A stretch of DNA of 64,000 nt from Thermohalobaculum sp039027855. GTDB lineage: Bacteria; Pseudomonadota; Alphaproteobacteria; Rhodobacterales; Rhodobacteraceae. Where the stretch lies: the NCBI GenBank assembly GCA_039027855.1, contig JBCCJI010000008.1:1-64000 (forward strand), given 5' to 3'. Shown here one piece after another: positions 42,823 through 51,996 of the stretch. The notes below the pieces were generated by a model. It saw nothing but the letters and a program-made list of their open reading frames with translations, was not told where the DNA came from and made no database searches. The position numbers and the translations under genes are program-made. Position 1 is the stretch's first letter, and the number at the start of each line of letters is the position of its first letter.

Positions 42823-43956
42823 ATGTCCCCCGCTTTTCGTCTGCCGCGCATACTCGTCGTCGCGTTTGCGGCCCTGTCCCTCACTGCCTGCGCCCTGCCG
42901 CGCAGCGGCCCCAGTTCGGGTGAGATCACCGCGGCCGCGCCCGATCTGCCTTTCACTGTTGTCCCCATCACCCCCGCGATAACCGAGGCCACGCGCCAGG
43001 AGCCGGTGCTGGGCTTCACCCGCCGCTTCACGGAAACCGCGTTGGTCTCGACCGAACTGATCGCCGCCGGCGACGTGCTCTCGGTTACCGTGTGGGAGAA
43101 CAGCGAGGCCGGCTTGCTGTCGGCCACCGGCATCGGCTCCACCACCATGCCAGATGTGCGTGTCAGCCGCAGCGGCACGATCCATGTGCCCTATGTCGGT
43201 CGCGTCCGCGCCGCCGGCCGCACGCCGGCCAGCCTAGCCAGGGCCATCCGCGAACAACTATCAGAACGCGTGCTCAATCCGCAGGTGGACGTCTTCACCC
43301 ATCCATCCGAAGCGCGGCAGGTGAGCGTGCAGGGCGTGGTCGGCGCCCCCGGCATCTACAACATCCGCGGCACAAGCCGGACCCTCTTGCCGATGTTGGC
43401 CGAGGCCGGCGGCGTGTCGGCTGATCCCGAAGTGGTGCGCCTCAGCCTCCGCCGCGGGGCGGAGACCGGGCAGGTCTGGCTGCAGGATCTCTACGACCGA
43501 CCCGAGATGAACGTCCCCCTCGCACCCGGCGACGCCGTGATTGCCGAGCGGGACCGCCGGGCCTTCACCGCCCTCGGCGCGGTCGGCCAGACAACGCGGG
43601 TGCCGTTCCCGCACCGACGGTTGTCGCTGGCCGATGCCCTCGGCCAGATCGGGGGGCTTCGTGACGATTTCGCCGATCCAAGCGGGGTCTTCGTGTTTCG
43701 CGATGAAAGCGCCGGCGTGATGGCGCGCCTCGACGCGGCCTCGCGTCCGACATCGGGGCAGGCGCGGGGCAAGGTGGTCTATATCCTGGATCTCACGCGG
43801 CCGGGCGGGATGTTTCTCGCCCGCGACTTCATCATGCGCGACGGCGATACGCTCTATGCGACCACAGCGCCCTTCGTCCGCTTTCGCCAGGTGCTCCAGA
43901 CCATCGCCCCGGCCATCGGGCTCGCCGGGTCGGCCCGCTCGCTCGGTGGTTTCTGA
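42823..43956 (+). CDS. Wza/KpsD-type polysaccharide export lipoprotein
   Basis: The 377-residue outer-membrane protein has a signal peptide with lipobox LTAC (about residue 19-22). Its Poly_export domain contains IAAGDVLSVTVWENSEAGLL and VSRSGTIHVPYVGRVRAAG. Two SLBB-type segments follow (VSVQGVVGAPGIYNIRGTSR, and RLSLADALGQIGGLRDDFAD with the C-terminus). It forms the channel for capsule or exopolysaccharide. No glycosyltransferase, copolymerase or other export partner is next to it; it stands alone inside the rib cluster. The start has AGAAGGA upstream. Confidence 0.88.
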   Translation: MSPAFRLPRILVVAFAALSLTACALPRSGPSSGEITAAAPDLPFTVVPITPAITEATRQEPVLGFTRRFTETALVSTELIAAGDVLSVTVWENSEAGLLSATGIGSTTMPDVRVSRSGTIHVPYVGRVRAAGRTPASLARAIREQLSERVLNPQVDVFTHPSEARQVSVQGVVGAPGIYNIRGTSRTLLPMLAEAGGVSADPEVVRLSLRRGAETGQVWLQDLYDRPEMNVPLAPGDAVIAERDRRAFTALGAVGQTTRVPFPHRRLSLADALGQIGGLRDDFADPSGVFVFRDESAGVMARLDAASRPTSGQARGKVVYILDLTRPGGMFLARDFIMRDGDTLYATTAPFVRFRQVLQTIAPAIGLAGSARSLGGF

Positions 43957-44304
43957 GATGGTGGCGCACCGCAAGAGCAAGACCGCGCCCATGCTCCGGC
44001 GCCCCCGGCCCACGCCACGCCCCCGCGCTTTGGGCGGCGCCGGTATTCTGCCCAAGCAACACGAAGGCGAAAAGGCCGAGAAAACGCCGGTGAACAAAGG
44101 ATTTGCCAGCAGGGTGCCGGCGAAAGCACCCGGCGCGCCACCCCAAGCAAGCGCATATCGAAGGGCCGCCTCCTCCGCGCCATCTGCACCGCGCGCGGCC
44201 AGGAAGGTCGCGGGATTGCCGGCCTATCGCGCCCGCCCCGGTTTGCCGACCCACGCCACCATCAGGCGGCTCACACCGCTCGCCGCGGCGCCCATCACCG
44301 ACCG
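43957..44304 (-). pseudogene. Possible frameshifted remnant of a DUF1294-like membrane protein
   Basis: No intact gene fits this gap. On the minus strand, one frame reads GAEEAALRYALAWGGAPGAF, and just after it a second frame reads AGKSFVHRRFLGLFAFVLLG. Joined, these resemble the end of a DUF1294-type small membrane protein. The first frame also holds an in-frame TAG upstream (about 44225). The match is by eye and weak; the stretch may simply be non-coding. Confidence 0.25.
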
Positions 44305-45591
44305 TCAGACCGGCGCACCCGCTTGCGGTGTCCAGCAAGCCATCACGTCGCCCTCCAGCGTATCGAGCGATTGCAAGGTGAAACGCGGGGCGCCGGCGAG
44401 GGTCGTCAGACCAAGCTGGCCGAGCGCCGCGATTCCCTCCGCACCGATTGCGGCTCCTGCCGTGAAAGTCACCAACCTGTCCACCAGCCCCGCCGACAGT
44501 AAGGCTGCCGCCAGCCGGCCCCCCCCTTCGCAAAGCACCGAGTTGACCCCCTCCAATGCTAGGCGCGCTAGCATCGCGTCGGGCGCCGGCAGGGCCGAGG
44601 GGAGCGCCGACACCTGCGGGTCGAGCACGTGGCCATGGCCTGGCGGAGGCACGGCCAAGGGCGCCTTGGCAGGGGCCGCGTGCTGAGCGAGCGCCGCCTG
44701 CGGCACCCGGGCGACCGGCGCGATCTCGAGGAGGCGGACGCCCTTTGCGCTCAATGCTGCCCCCCGGGCGGCGATCGCGGCGCCTTCGCCTGCATCCGCC
44801 GCATCGAAGGGACGATGCAACAGCCAGACCGCCTGCTCTGCGGCGGTGCGGGCGAGCCTACTCCCGTGCGGCAGGCTGAACGCCGGGTCCGCCACAACAC
44901 GCCGAGGCTGCGCGACCGCGTCGCCGAGCCCCCGGACATCCAGCATCGGATCATCGGTGCGCGCGGTTCCGGCGCCGATCAGCACGGCATCGGCTTCGGC
45001 GCGCATCACATGCACCATGCGCCGCGCCGCGGGCCCGGTGATCCAGCGGCTCTCTCCCGCGGCCGTCGCGATCCGCCCGTCCAGCGTGGTGGCGAGCTTC
45101 AGGGTGAGTGCGGGACGGCGCCGGGTGACGCAACTCAGAAAGCCATCATTCACGGCCGCGGCCTCATCAGCGCACGGGCCGACACTCACCGCGACGCCCG
45201 CGGCGCGCAACCGGGCAAACCCGCGGCCCGAGACGCGGGGATCGGGATCGACCATGGGGCAGACGACCCGCGCCACCCCCGCCGCGATCAGCGCATCCAC
45301 ACAGGGCGGCGTCTGCCCATGATGCGCGCAGGGCTCAAGGGTCACATAGACCGTTGCCCCCGCGGCCGAGAGGCCGCGCGCCGCCAGCCTCGCCAGCGCC
45401 TCGGCCTCGGCATGTGGCCTGCCGCCTGGCGCCGTGACACCTCGCGCCAGCAGCTGCCCGCCACGCACGATCAGCGCCGCGACCGCCGGATTGGGAGCAA
45501 CGCTGCCCCGCCCGCGTCGGGCAAGCGTCAGAGCCGCCGCCATCCAGCGCAGGTCCTCTGCTGCCTCCCCGGTCTCGGGGCGCGCGGCCAT
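44305..45591 (-). CDS. ribD: Bifunctional pyrimidine deaminase/reductase RibD
   Basis: The protein has 428 residues. The deaminase domain has the zinc site PHAEAEAL and EPCAHHGQTPPC. The reductase domain starts at ALTLKLATTLDGRIATAAGE with GAGTARTDDPMLDVR and ends with LCEGGGRLAAALLSAGLVD. It does the second and third steps of riboflavin synthesis. The protein is about 50-60 residues longer than usual owing to an insertion around residues 270-330 (low complexity). It starts eight bases after nrdR. Confidence 0.95.
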   Translation of the reverse strand: MAARPETGEAAEDLRWMAAALTLARRGRGSVAPNPAVAALIVRGGQLLARGVTAPGGRPHAEAEALARLAARGLSAAGATVYVTLEPCAHHGQTPPCVDALIAAGVARVVCPMVDPDPRVSGRGFARLRAAGVAVSVGPCADEAAAVNDGFLSCVTRRRPALTLKLATTLDGRIATAAGESRWITGPAARRMVHVMRAEADAVLIGAGTARTDDPMLDVRGLGDAVAQPRRVVADPAFSLPHGSRLARTAAEQAVWLLHRPFDAADAGEGAAIAARGAALSAKGVRLLEIAPVARVPQAALAQHAAPAKAPLAVPPPGHGHVLDPQVSALPSALPAPDAMLARLALEGVNSVLCEGGGRLAAALLSAGLVDRLVTFTAGAAIGAEGIAALGQLGLTTLAGAPRFTLQSLDTLEGDVMACWTPQAGAPV

Positions 45592-45598
45592 GGCGTGC

Positions 45599-46096
45599 TC
45601 AGTCCGTGTCCGTCGGCGTGTCGGACTTGTTCTCGGATCTCTGGTCGTGCGGGCGCAGTTCGCTGACGAACTCCTCGAAATCCGCCACCTCCTGGAAATT
45701 CTTGTAGACCGAGGCGAAGCGCACATAGGCCACGGTGTCGATCCGGGCGAGGCTTTCCATCACGATTTCACCGATGGTGTCCGACGCGATATCGGTGTCG
45801 CCAAGGCTCTCCAGCCGCCGCACGATCCCGGAGATCATCTGCTCGACCCGCTCGCCCTCGATCGGCCGTTTTTGCAGCGCGATGCGGATGGAGCGGGCGA
45901 GCTTGTCGCGATCAAAGGCCTCGCGCTTGCCGTTCTTCTTGACCACCACGAGATCGCGGAGCTGCACGCGCTCATAGGTGGTGAAGCGGCCACCACAGCT
46001 CGGGCAGAGCCTGCGGCGCCGGATGGCGACATGGTCCTCGGCAGGTCTGGAATCCTTCACCTGCGTATCGACATGGCCGCAGAAGGGACATCGCAT
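45599..46096 (-). CDS. nrdR: Transcriptional repressor NrdR
   Basis: The protein has 165 residues. The N-terminal zinc ribbon has MRCPFCGHVDTQVKDSR and CPSCGGRFTTYERVQL. The ATP-cone domain (LVVVKKNGKREAFDRDKL and on) follows. It represses ribonucleotide reductase genes according to ATP/dATP. It heads the nrdR-ribD pair, the usual arrangement. The acidic C-terminal 20 residues are extra. Confidence 0.97.
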   Translation of the reverse strand: MRCPFCGHVDTQVKDSRPAEDHVAIRRRRLCPSCGGRFTTYERVQLRDLVVVKKNGKREAFDRDKLARSIRIALQKRPIEGERVEQMISGIVRRLESLGDTDIASDTIGEIVMESLARIDTVAYVRFASVYKNFQEVADFEEFVSELRPHDQRSENKSDTPTDTD

Positions 46097-46554
46097 GCGC
46101 TAGTCTCCGCTCGCTCTCTCGCGTCGAGATCACCGCGCCCGCCGCGACAAGGACAGAGGCCTTGTGCCGGATGGTCACATAGCCCCTACATCTGCGGCAT
46201 ATCTACCACAAACGGTCGCCGCCGCCCATCACCAGACAGCAGATGCACAGCGCCAAGCGGGACTGCAGCGGGTCGCCGGGTTGCCGGACAGGGGCCATGC
46301 CGTTCGATGCCGTGCGGTTGACTGCAACCCCTCGCCTAGTTCCGCCTTGGGCAGGGGAACTGACGAGGGCGTGGCAAAGCGGTTCGCCTGCGCGGTTCTT
46401 TGGGCAGGCACCAGAGCGCATGAGGCCGCGCTGAGTACCATGTGCCGCCACTGCTGATTTCCGATGCAACCCGGTTCTGCGTCTTCTCACCACGCAAGCG
46501 ATACCCGACCTGAGCGCAGGTCACCGCGGTGGCCTCAGGTTCTCGGAAGGGCGC
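46097..46554. other. Gene-free stretch upstream of nrdR
   Basis: No gene, RNA or clear operator was found in these 458 bases on either strand. Short open frames overlap in several frames with no motif. It must contain the nrdR promoter and the 3' flank of the phosphatase gene. Confidence 0.5.
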
Positions 46555-47211
46555 TCAATCGGTGACGGGTTTTTTCAGCGCGCTGGCGCTGACTTCAGGG
46601 GCCCTCACGCTGCCGAGGCGCTCCGGCGTCTGCCCTTCGCCACCGCGGAAAACGATCACCTCGCCCTCTTCGGCACCGCCGCCGAGCAGCGCGCTGATGT
46701 TCACCTGATGCGTGACGAGCATCATCGTGTTCGTGCCGCTCGCCCCGTCGATGAGGCGCCGAAGTTCCGCGGTCTGCGCCTCTGCCTTGTCGGGCGCGTC
46801 GATGAAGGAGTTGAGCGCCGGTTGCTCCATCACCGTGCCGACGCCGAGCAGTCGCGCGGTTTCCAGACATCGGCACCACTGGCTTGAGAGCAACAGGCGA
46901 AACCGTGCGCGGCCCATTTTGAGCATGCGCCCGGTCAGCACTGCCTGCACGCGCCCCTCACGGTCGAGCGTGCGCTGCGTCGAACAGTCGGCCAGCGTAA
47001 AACCCGCTGGATCGCCGGTGCCCGGGGCGATGGCATGGCGCATGATCGCGTGCACCCCGGGCTGGGCGAGGCGTGCCAGCAGGCTGCGGCCGGCATCGTC
47101 GAGCAGATCTGCCTGTGCTGCCGCATAGCCTGCCGGCAAAAGGCCGGCGCCGAAACCGGCACCCGTCGCCGCAGCAGCGCTGGCCCCCGCCAGGAACCCC
47201 CGTCGATGCAT
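46555..47211 (-). CDS. Tat-exported histidine phosphatase-like protein
   Basis: The protein has 218 residues. A twin-arginine signal peptide (MHRRGFLAGASAAAATGAG) directs export in folded form. The mature protein has the histidine phosphatase core: IMRHAIAPGTGDP with the catalytic RHA, then SSQWCRCLETARLLG, and the second histidine in MLVTHQVNISALLG. The substrate is unknown. I chose ATG 47211, which begins the Tat motif; an upstream in-frame start adds 23 residues. Confidence 0.8.
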   Translation of the reverse strand: MHRRGFLAGASAAAATGAGFGAGLLPAGYAAAQADLLDDAGRSLLARLAQPGVHAIMRHAIAPGTGDPAGFTLADCSTQRTLDREGRVQAVLTGRMLKMGRARFRLLLSSQWCRCLETARLLGVGTVMEQPALNSFIDAPDKAEAQTAELRRLIDGASGTNTMMLVTHQVNISALLGGGAEEGEVIVFRGGEGQTPERLGSVRAPEVSASALKKPVTD

Positions 47212-47309
47212 CCTCGCCTCCCTCGATAGTCGTCTCGTCACGATCCGCCCGCGCCCTTCAACCGGCCACGCCGCCCTCACGGACGCCCCACTTCCCCTAA
47301 CATAGAAAT

Positions 47310-47338
47310 CGGGCCGTGGAGGGTCTCTCCACGGCCCG
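47310..47338 (-). terminator. Intrinsic terminator of glyA
   Basis: CGGGCCGTGGAG and CTCCACGGCCCG make a perfect 12-base-pair stem with a five-base loop, 69 bases beyond the glyA stop. On the minus strand it is followed by ATTTCTATG. Confidence 0.8.
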
Positions 47339-47406
47339 GAAAAGCAACGATGCTTCAGAGAGATGATCGGCCATCTGAGAGCCGACCAGCGCCTGATCAG
47401 CGGTGC

Positions 47407-48702
47407 TCAGAGCGCCTGGTAAATCGGGAACTTGCCCGTCAGCGCCTTAACCTTCTCGGCCACGGTCTGCTCGACCGCCGCATTGCCCTCTTCGCCGTTC
47501 TTGGCGAGGCCATCGACGACTTCGGTGATCAGCTTGGCGACTTCGCGGAACTCGGCCTCCTTGAAGCCGCGGGTGGTGCCGGCGGGCGTGCCGAGGCGCA
47601 GGCCCGAGGTGACCATCGGCGGCTCAGGATCGAAGGGAATGCCGTTCTTGTTGCAGCAGATATGGGCGCGCAGCAGCGCTTGTTCGGCCGCATTGCCCTT
47701 CACGCCCTTCGGCCGCAGGTCCACCAGGCAGAGATGGGTGTCGGTGCCGCCCGTGACTATATCAAGCCCGCCCTTGATCAGCTCGTCGGCCATCGCCTTG
47801 GCGTTGTCGATCACCTGCTTGATATAGGCGCGGTACTCGGGCCGCAGCGCTTCGCCGAAGGCGACGGCCTTGGCGGCGATCACATGCATCAGCGGCCCGC
47901 CCTGCAGACCCGGGAACACGGCCGAATTGATTTTCTTGGCCAGCGCCTCGTCGTTCGTGAGGATGATGCCACCGCGGGGACCACGCAGCGTTTTGTGCGT
48001 GGTCGAGGTCGCGACATGCGCATGATCCAGCGGGTTCGGGTGATGGCCCGCCGCCACGAGGCCCGAGAAATGCGCCATGTCGACATGCAGGATGGCACCC
48101 ACGCTGTCGGCGATCTCGCGGAACTTCTTGAAGTCGATCTGGCGCGGCACGGCCGAGCCGCCGGCATAGATCAGCGCCGGCTTATGCTCCTCGGCTAGCT
48201 TGGCGACCATGTCGTAGTCGATCAGGTTGTCTTCCTTCGACACGCCATACTGCACGGCATTGAACCATTTGCCGCTTAGGTTGGGGCGGGCGCCGTGTGT
48301 CAGGTGACCGCCCGAGGCGAGGTCCATGCCGAGGATCGTGGCACCCGGCTTGATCGTCGCCAGCATCACCGCCTGGTTAGCCTGCGCGCCCGAATGGGGC
48401 TGCACATTGGCAAAGCCGCAGTTGAAGAGCTTCTTGATCCGCTCGATCGCCAGGCTTTCGGCGATGTCCACGTTCTCGCAGCCGGCATAGTAGCGCCGGC
48501 CGGAGTAGCCCTCGGCATATTTGTTGGTCATCACCGAGCCCTGCGCCTGCATCACGGCGCGGCTGGCGATGTTCTCCGAAGCGATTAGCTCGATCTCGTC
48601 CTGCTGGCGGCGCAGCTCGCCGACCATCGCCTTGTAGATCTCGGGGTCACGGCTGTTCAGGTCCTCGGCAAAGAAACCGGGATCGTTGATCTTGGCGTCC
48701 AT
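47407..48702 (-). CDS. glyA: Serine hydroxymethyltransferase
   Basis: The 431-residue PLP enzyme interconverts serine and glycine with tetrahydrofolate. IELIASENIASRAVMQAQGS, the PLP-lysine region ATSTTHKTLRGPRGGIILTN and VTSGLRLGTPAGTTRGFKE are the family hallmarks. I chose the ATG at 48702 (MDAKINDPGFFAEDL); the frame upstream is open but not conserved in character. The divergent nadK starts about 220 bases away. Confidence 0.97.
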   Translation of the reverse strand: MDAKINDPGFFAEDLNSRDPEIYKAMVGELRRQQDEIELIASENIASRAVMQAQGSVMTNKYAEGYSGRRYYAGCENVDIAESLAIERIKKLFNCGFANVQPHSGAQANQAVMLATIKPGATILGMDLASGGHLTHGARPNLSGKWFNAVQYGVSKEDNLIDYDMVAKLAEEHKPALIYAGGSAVPRQIDFKKFREIADSVGAILHVDMAHFSGLVAAGHHPNPLDHAHVATSTTHKTLRGPRGGIILTNDEALAKKINSAVFPGLQGGPLMHVIAAKAVAFGEALRPEYRAYIKQVIDNAKAMADELIKGGLDIVTGGTDTHLCLVDLRPKGVKGNAAEQALLRAHICCNKNGIPFDPEPPMVTSGLRLGTPAGTTRGFKEAEFREVAKLITEVVDGLAKNGEEGNAAVEQTVAEKVKALTGKFPIYQAL

Positions 48703-48920
48703 GTTCTTCTCCCACAGGGCAGGCGCTTGGCATTGGGCGGGGCCTGACCGACCTTTGTCGTCCGGGCGCCACATTAGGGACGACGTATCGGTGAGACACG
48801 TAAAAACCCGTCGCAGGGCGCCGTGAGACGGCCGTAGTTTCACCTGTTGAAAACTTGAAGGCTCCGATTGGCCCGCTCGGCCTGCAGAAGAGGGGTCGGC
48901 GGCAGGCGGAGTGGCGCGAC

Positions 48921-49688
48921 GTGCGATTCAAGAACCTCTCGATCGAGGCCAGCGACGCGCCCGATGCCCAGGCCGCATGCCGGCGCCTGCGCCATCGCTA
49001 CGGTCACGCGCCGCGGGGCGAGGCCGATTGTATCGTGGCCCTCGGCGGTGACGGCTTCATGCTGCAGACACTTCATCAAAGCATGGCGCATCGCCTGCCG
49101 GTCTACGGCATGAACCGTGGCACGGTCGGCTTCCTGATGAACAATTATGCCGAAGACGGCCTGCTGGAGCGCCTCGCCGCGGCCAAGGACGCGGTGATCA
49201 ATCCGCTCCGCATGACGGCGCAGACCCCGGGCAAGCCCGACCGCGTGGCGCTTGCCATCAACGAGGTCGCGCTGCTGCGCGAGACGCGCCAGGCCGCGAA
49301 GCTGCGCGTCTGGATCGACGGCGAGGTGCAGCTCGATGAACTGATCTGCGATGGTGTCATGCTGGCCACGCCGGCGGGCTCGACGGCCTATAATCATTCC
49401 GCCCATGGGCCGATCATCCCCATCCGCGCGCGCCTTCTGGCGCTGACCCCGGTGGCGGTGTTCCGGCCACGGCGCTGGCGCGGTGCGCTGCTGCCCTACG
49501 AGGCCGAGGTCAGGATCGACATCCTCGACCAGTTCAAGCGCCCGGTCTCCGCCACCGCCGATCATGTCGAGGTGCGTGATGCTGGCCGCGTCGATATCGC
49601 CCTCGCCTCCGACATCGATCTGCACCTGCTGCACGATCCGGGCCAGAGCCTGGAGGACCGCGTGATCCGCGAGCAGTTCTCGGTCTGA
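48921..49688 (+). CDS. nadK: NAD kinase
   Basis: The 255-residue enzyme phosphorylates NAD to NADP. The GGDG motif lies in CIVALGGDGFMLQTLHQ, and ATPAGSTAYNHSAHGPIIP is the conserved second motif. The GTG at 48921 is the likely start (GGAG nine bases upstream, first residues VRFKNLSIEASDA, the usual length). An in-frame TTG at 48855 would add 22 unconserved residues. Confidence 0.95.
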   Translation: MRFKNLSIEASDAPDAQAACRRLRHRYGHAPRGEADCIVALGGDGFMLQTLHQSMAHRLPVYGMNRGTVGFLMNNYAEDGLLERLAAAKDAVINPLRMTAQTPGKPDRVALAINEVALLRETRQAAKLRVWIDGEVQLDELICDGVMLATPAGSTAYNHSAHGPIIPIRARLLALTPVAVFRPRRWRGALLPYEAEVRIDILDQFKRPVSATADHVEVRDAGRVDIALASDIDLHLLHDPGQSLEDRVIREQFSV

Positions 49689-49805
49689 GCGAGAAATGCA
49701 GCCACTGCGTGCGGGAAGCCTGCGATTGTCCCAAATCAGAGTGCCAAACAGCGTAAACATGCCTTGCATCGACCGCATTGGGTAAAGAAAAAGCTTATTG
49801 TCGTA

Positions 49806-50654
49806 ATGGGTTGGAAAGCGTTGAAAGCTGTGGGTGCGCGAGTGGTGGCGTTGTTGAACGCGAGATCGAAAAGCGAGCAGGTAACTGGCGGCCGGCGCGG
49901 CTTCCTGCGTTGCCAAAGTGGCGCTGCGACGTTGGATTGGCTCGCTGTAGCGGCGGGTGGCGTGATGGTGGCCGTCCTGGTGGTTACCTTCGTCGGCGAC
50001 GATGCCATCGGCGTCGTGAGTGACCTGAATGACCGCGAAGCCGTCCACGAAGCCGCCGTCGCCGCGGTGGCAGAGCGTGAGCGCCGCCGCGAGATAGAAG
50101 AGCATGGCGCTGAGCCTCGGCGCATATATTATCCCGACAGCCCGGAGGCTGATGGCGGCGCGCGCAGTGCGGGCGCGTCCCCGGCAACATCGGCGTCGCT
50201 GCAGATCGACACCCGGGGCGGCGGTGCCACTGGCGCGTTCGAGCCTGCGATAGCCGAGCCCCGCCGTGTCGATCCGTCTTCTGACGGTCCCGTCGTGCCG
50301 GCCTTCGACGTCAAGTTCGACGATACCTCAGAGCTGGTTCCTGGGCTGATCCCGAGTAGTGAGCAGGAGAGCTGTCTCGACGAAGTCCGTGCCAATCCCT
50401 TCGTCTCCGAGAGCCTGATCAACACGGCCGGCTGCGATGCCGCCGACGGCCCGGTGATCTCCGAGCCGCAGCGCACCGACGCGCAGGTCACGGGTCTAGC
50501 GATCTCCGAGACGCCGGCGCAGGACGCGCCAGCCTTTCAGTTCGACACGCCCGGCAAGGTCGCAGACTGCGATCCCGCCGTCGCCGATAACCCGTTCCTG
50601 ACCGATAGCCTGCGCGCGGCGGCAGGATGCCCCGTGGGTGGCACGGCGGACTGA
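49806..50654 (+). CDS. Pilin-like single-pass membrane protein of unknown function
   Basis: The protein has 282 residues. After a basic N-terminus it has SGAATLDWLAVAAGGVMVAV, which resembles the Flp/TadE-type pseudopilin start (G-A-x-T-x-D-W then a hydrophobic stretch). The rest is a long acidic, low-complexity domain with four cysteines in the second half, in two similar segments: ANPFVSESLINTAGC and DNPFLTDSLRAAAGC. The segments look like a 15-residue duplication. ATG 49806 is preferred, with a weak ribosome-binding site; an upstream TTG at 49764 is in frame. No tad genes are adjacent. Confidence 0.6.
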   Translation: MGWKALKAVGARVVALLNARSKSEQVTGGRRGFLRCQSGAATLDWLAVAAGGVMVAVLVVTFVGDDAIGVVSDLNDREAVHEAAVAAVAERERRREIEEHGAEPRRIYYPDSPEADGGARSAGASPATSASLQIDTRGGGATGAFEPAIAEPRRVDPSSDGPVVPAFDVKFDDTSELVPGLIPSSEQESCLDEVRANPFVSESLINTAGCDAADGPVISEPQRTDAQVTGLAISETPAQDAPAFQFDTPGKVADCDPAVADNPFLTDSLRAAAGCPVGGTAD

Positions 50655-50799
50655 CACGGCGTTGCGGCAGGCACCATCGCCCTGCCGTCGCATGGGCCGG
50701 GTTTGGCGCCGCTTCTGTTGACGCCGCGCCCCGCTGCGGGCAAGCCGGTGGAGCGTCGAGATAACGGGCGCCTGGGCGATCCGCTGCCGGGGACAGAAC

Positions 50800-51996
50800 A
50801 TGACCGTCGGAGAGCAGCTGCGCTGGTGGGGTCTCGGCCTCGCCGTAAGCCTCTTGTTGGTGTGGTTTCTCTCGGCGCCGCTGTTGCCCTTCATCCTCGG
50901 TGCCGCCATCGCTTACCTGGCCGATCCCGCCGCAGATCGGCTCGAGGCGCTCGGGCTTAGCCGTCTCTCGGCCACAGTCTCGCTCAGCCTCACGCTGGCC
51001 TTCTTCTTCTTCGGCGCGGCGCTCTTGCTGGTGCCGGCGGTGATCGACCAGGTGCGCAGCCTGATCGAGAACGCACCCGCCTATATCGACACCGCCCAAT
51101 CGCTGATCGTCAAACTCTCCTCGGCGCCCGAGGGGGGTAAGGCGGCGGCGCTTTTCGACCGCATGACGACGATCCTGCAGGAGCGCACCGAGAGCTGGTC
51201 GGTCCGTGTGCTGGAGAATGTGTGGCTTGGCGGTCTGGCGCTGATCGACTTCCTGACGATCGCCGTCATCACGCCGGTCGTCGCCTTCTACCTGCTGCAC
51301 GACTGGGACCGGATCATCGCGACCATCGACGATCTTGCGCCGCGCCAGCACCAGTCGATCGTGCGCCGCCTCGCGCTTGAACTCGATGACGTCCTTGCGG
51401 GCTTTGTGCGCGGGCAGATGACAGTCTGCATGATCCTCGGCAGCTTCTACGCCGTGGGGCTGATGCTCGTCGGCCTGCAGTTCGGGCTGCTCGTCGGGCT
51501 TTTCGCGGGGCTGATCAGCTTTATCCCCTTCATCGGCTCGATCCTTGGCGGTGTGATCTCGATCGGCATTGCCATCGGCCAGTTCTGGAACGAGCCGCAG
51601 ATGATCATCGCCGTCGCGATCATCTTCGCCATCGGCCAGGTGGTGGAGGGTAACTACCTGACGCCAAAGCTGGTCGGTGGGCATGTCAAGTTGCACCCGG
51701 TCTGGCTGATGCTGGCCCTCTCGGTGTTCGGGGCGCTGATGGGGTTTGTCGGTATGCTCGTCGCCGTACCCGCTGCCGCTGCCATCGGTGTTCTGGCGCG
51801 TTTTCTGGTCCAGCAGTACCGGTCTGGCCGTCTTTACCGGGGCGACCCGGCCTGGCGCGCGGCGATGGCCCGGGCCGAGGCGATGGAGGCGGCGCGCGAG
51901 GGCGACATCGAGCCTGCCGAGCCCGCAAAACCAGCCGCCGCGGACAGCCGAGCCCGCCCATCCAGCCCCGCCGACCAAGGCGATGCGGCCGAATGA
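50800..51996 (+). CDS. AI-2E/PerM-family transporter
   Basis: The 398-residue protein has about eight membrane helices and the PerM family core VVAFYLLHDWDRI, LISFIPFIGSILGGVISI and QVVEGNYLTPKLVGGHVKLH. Members export various small molecules or act in Na+/H+ antiport, so the substrate is unknown. The C-terminal 50 residues are charged low-complexity. The stop overlaps the hda-like start as ATGA, the usual pairing in this group. Confidence 0.9.
   Translation: MTVGEQLRWWGLGLAVSLLLVWFLSAPLLPFILGAAIAYLADPAADRLEALGLSRLSATVSLSLTLAFFFFGAALLLVPAVIDQVRSLIENAPAYIDTAQSLIVKLSSAPEGGKAAALFDRMTTILQERTESWSVRVLENVWLGGLALIDFLTIAVITPVVAFYLLHDWDRIIATIDDLAPRQHQSIVRRLALELDDVLAGFVRGQMTVCMILGSFYAVGLMLVGLQFGLLVGLFAGLISFIPFIGSILGGVISIGIAIGQFWNEPQMIIAVAIIFAIGQVVEGNYLTPKLVGGHVKLHPVWLMLALSVFGALMGFVGMLVAVPAAAAIGVLARFLVQQYRSGRLYRGDPAWRAAMARAEAMEAAREGDIEPAEPAKPAAADSRARPSSPADQGDAAE

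Noticed and set aside
46203..46493. Small ORFs between the phosphatase and nrdR
   Set aside because: Overlapping frames on both strands have similar length, with no coding bias, motif or ribosome-binding site.
48703..48854. Riboswitch in the glyA leader
   Set aside because: Only a pair of GTGAGAC direct repeats 32 bases apart was seen. I could not fold it to a known glycine, SAM or tetrahydrofolate aptamer.
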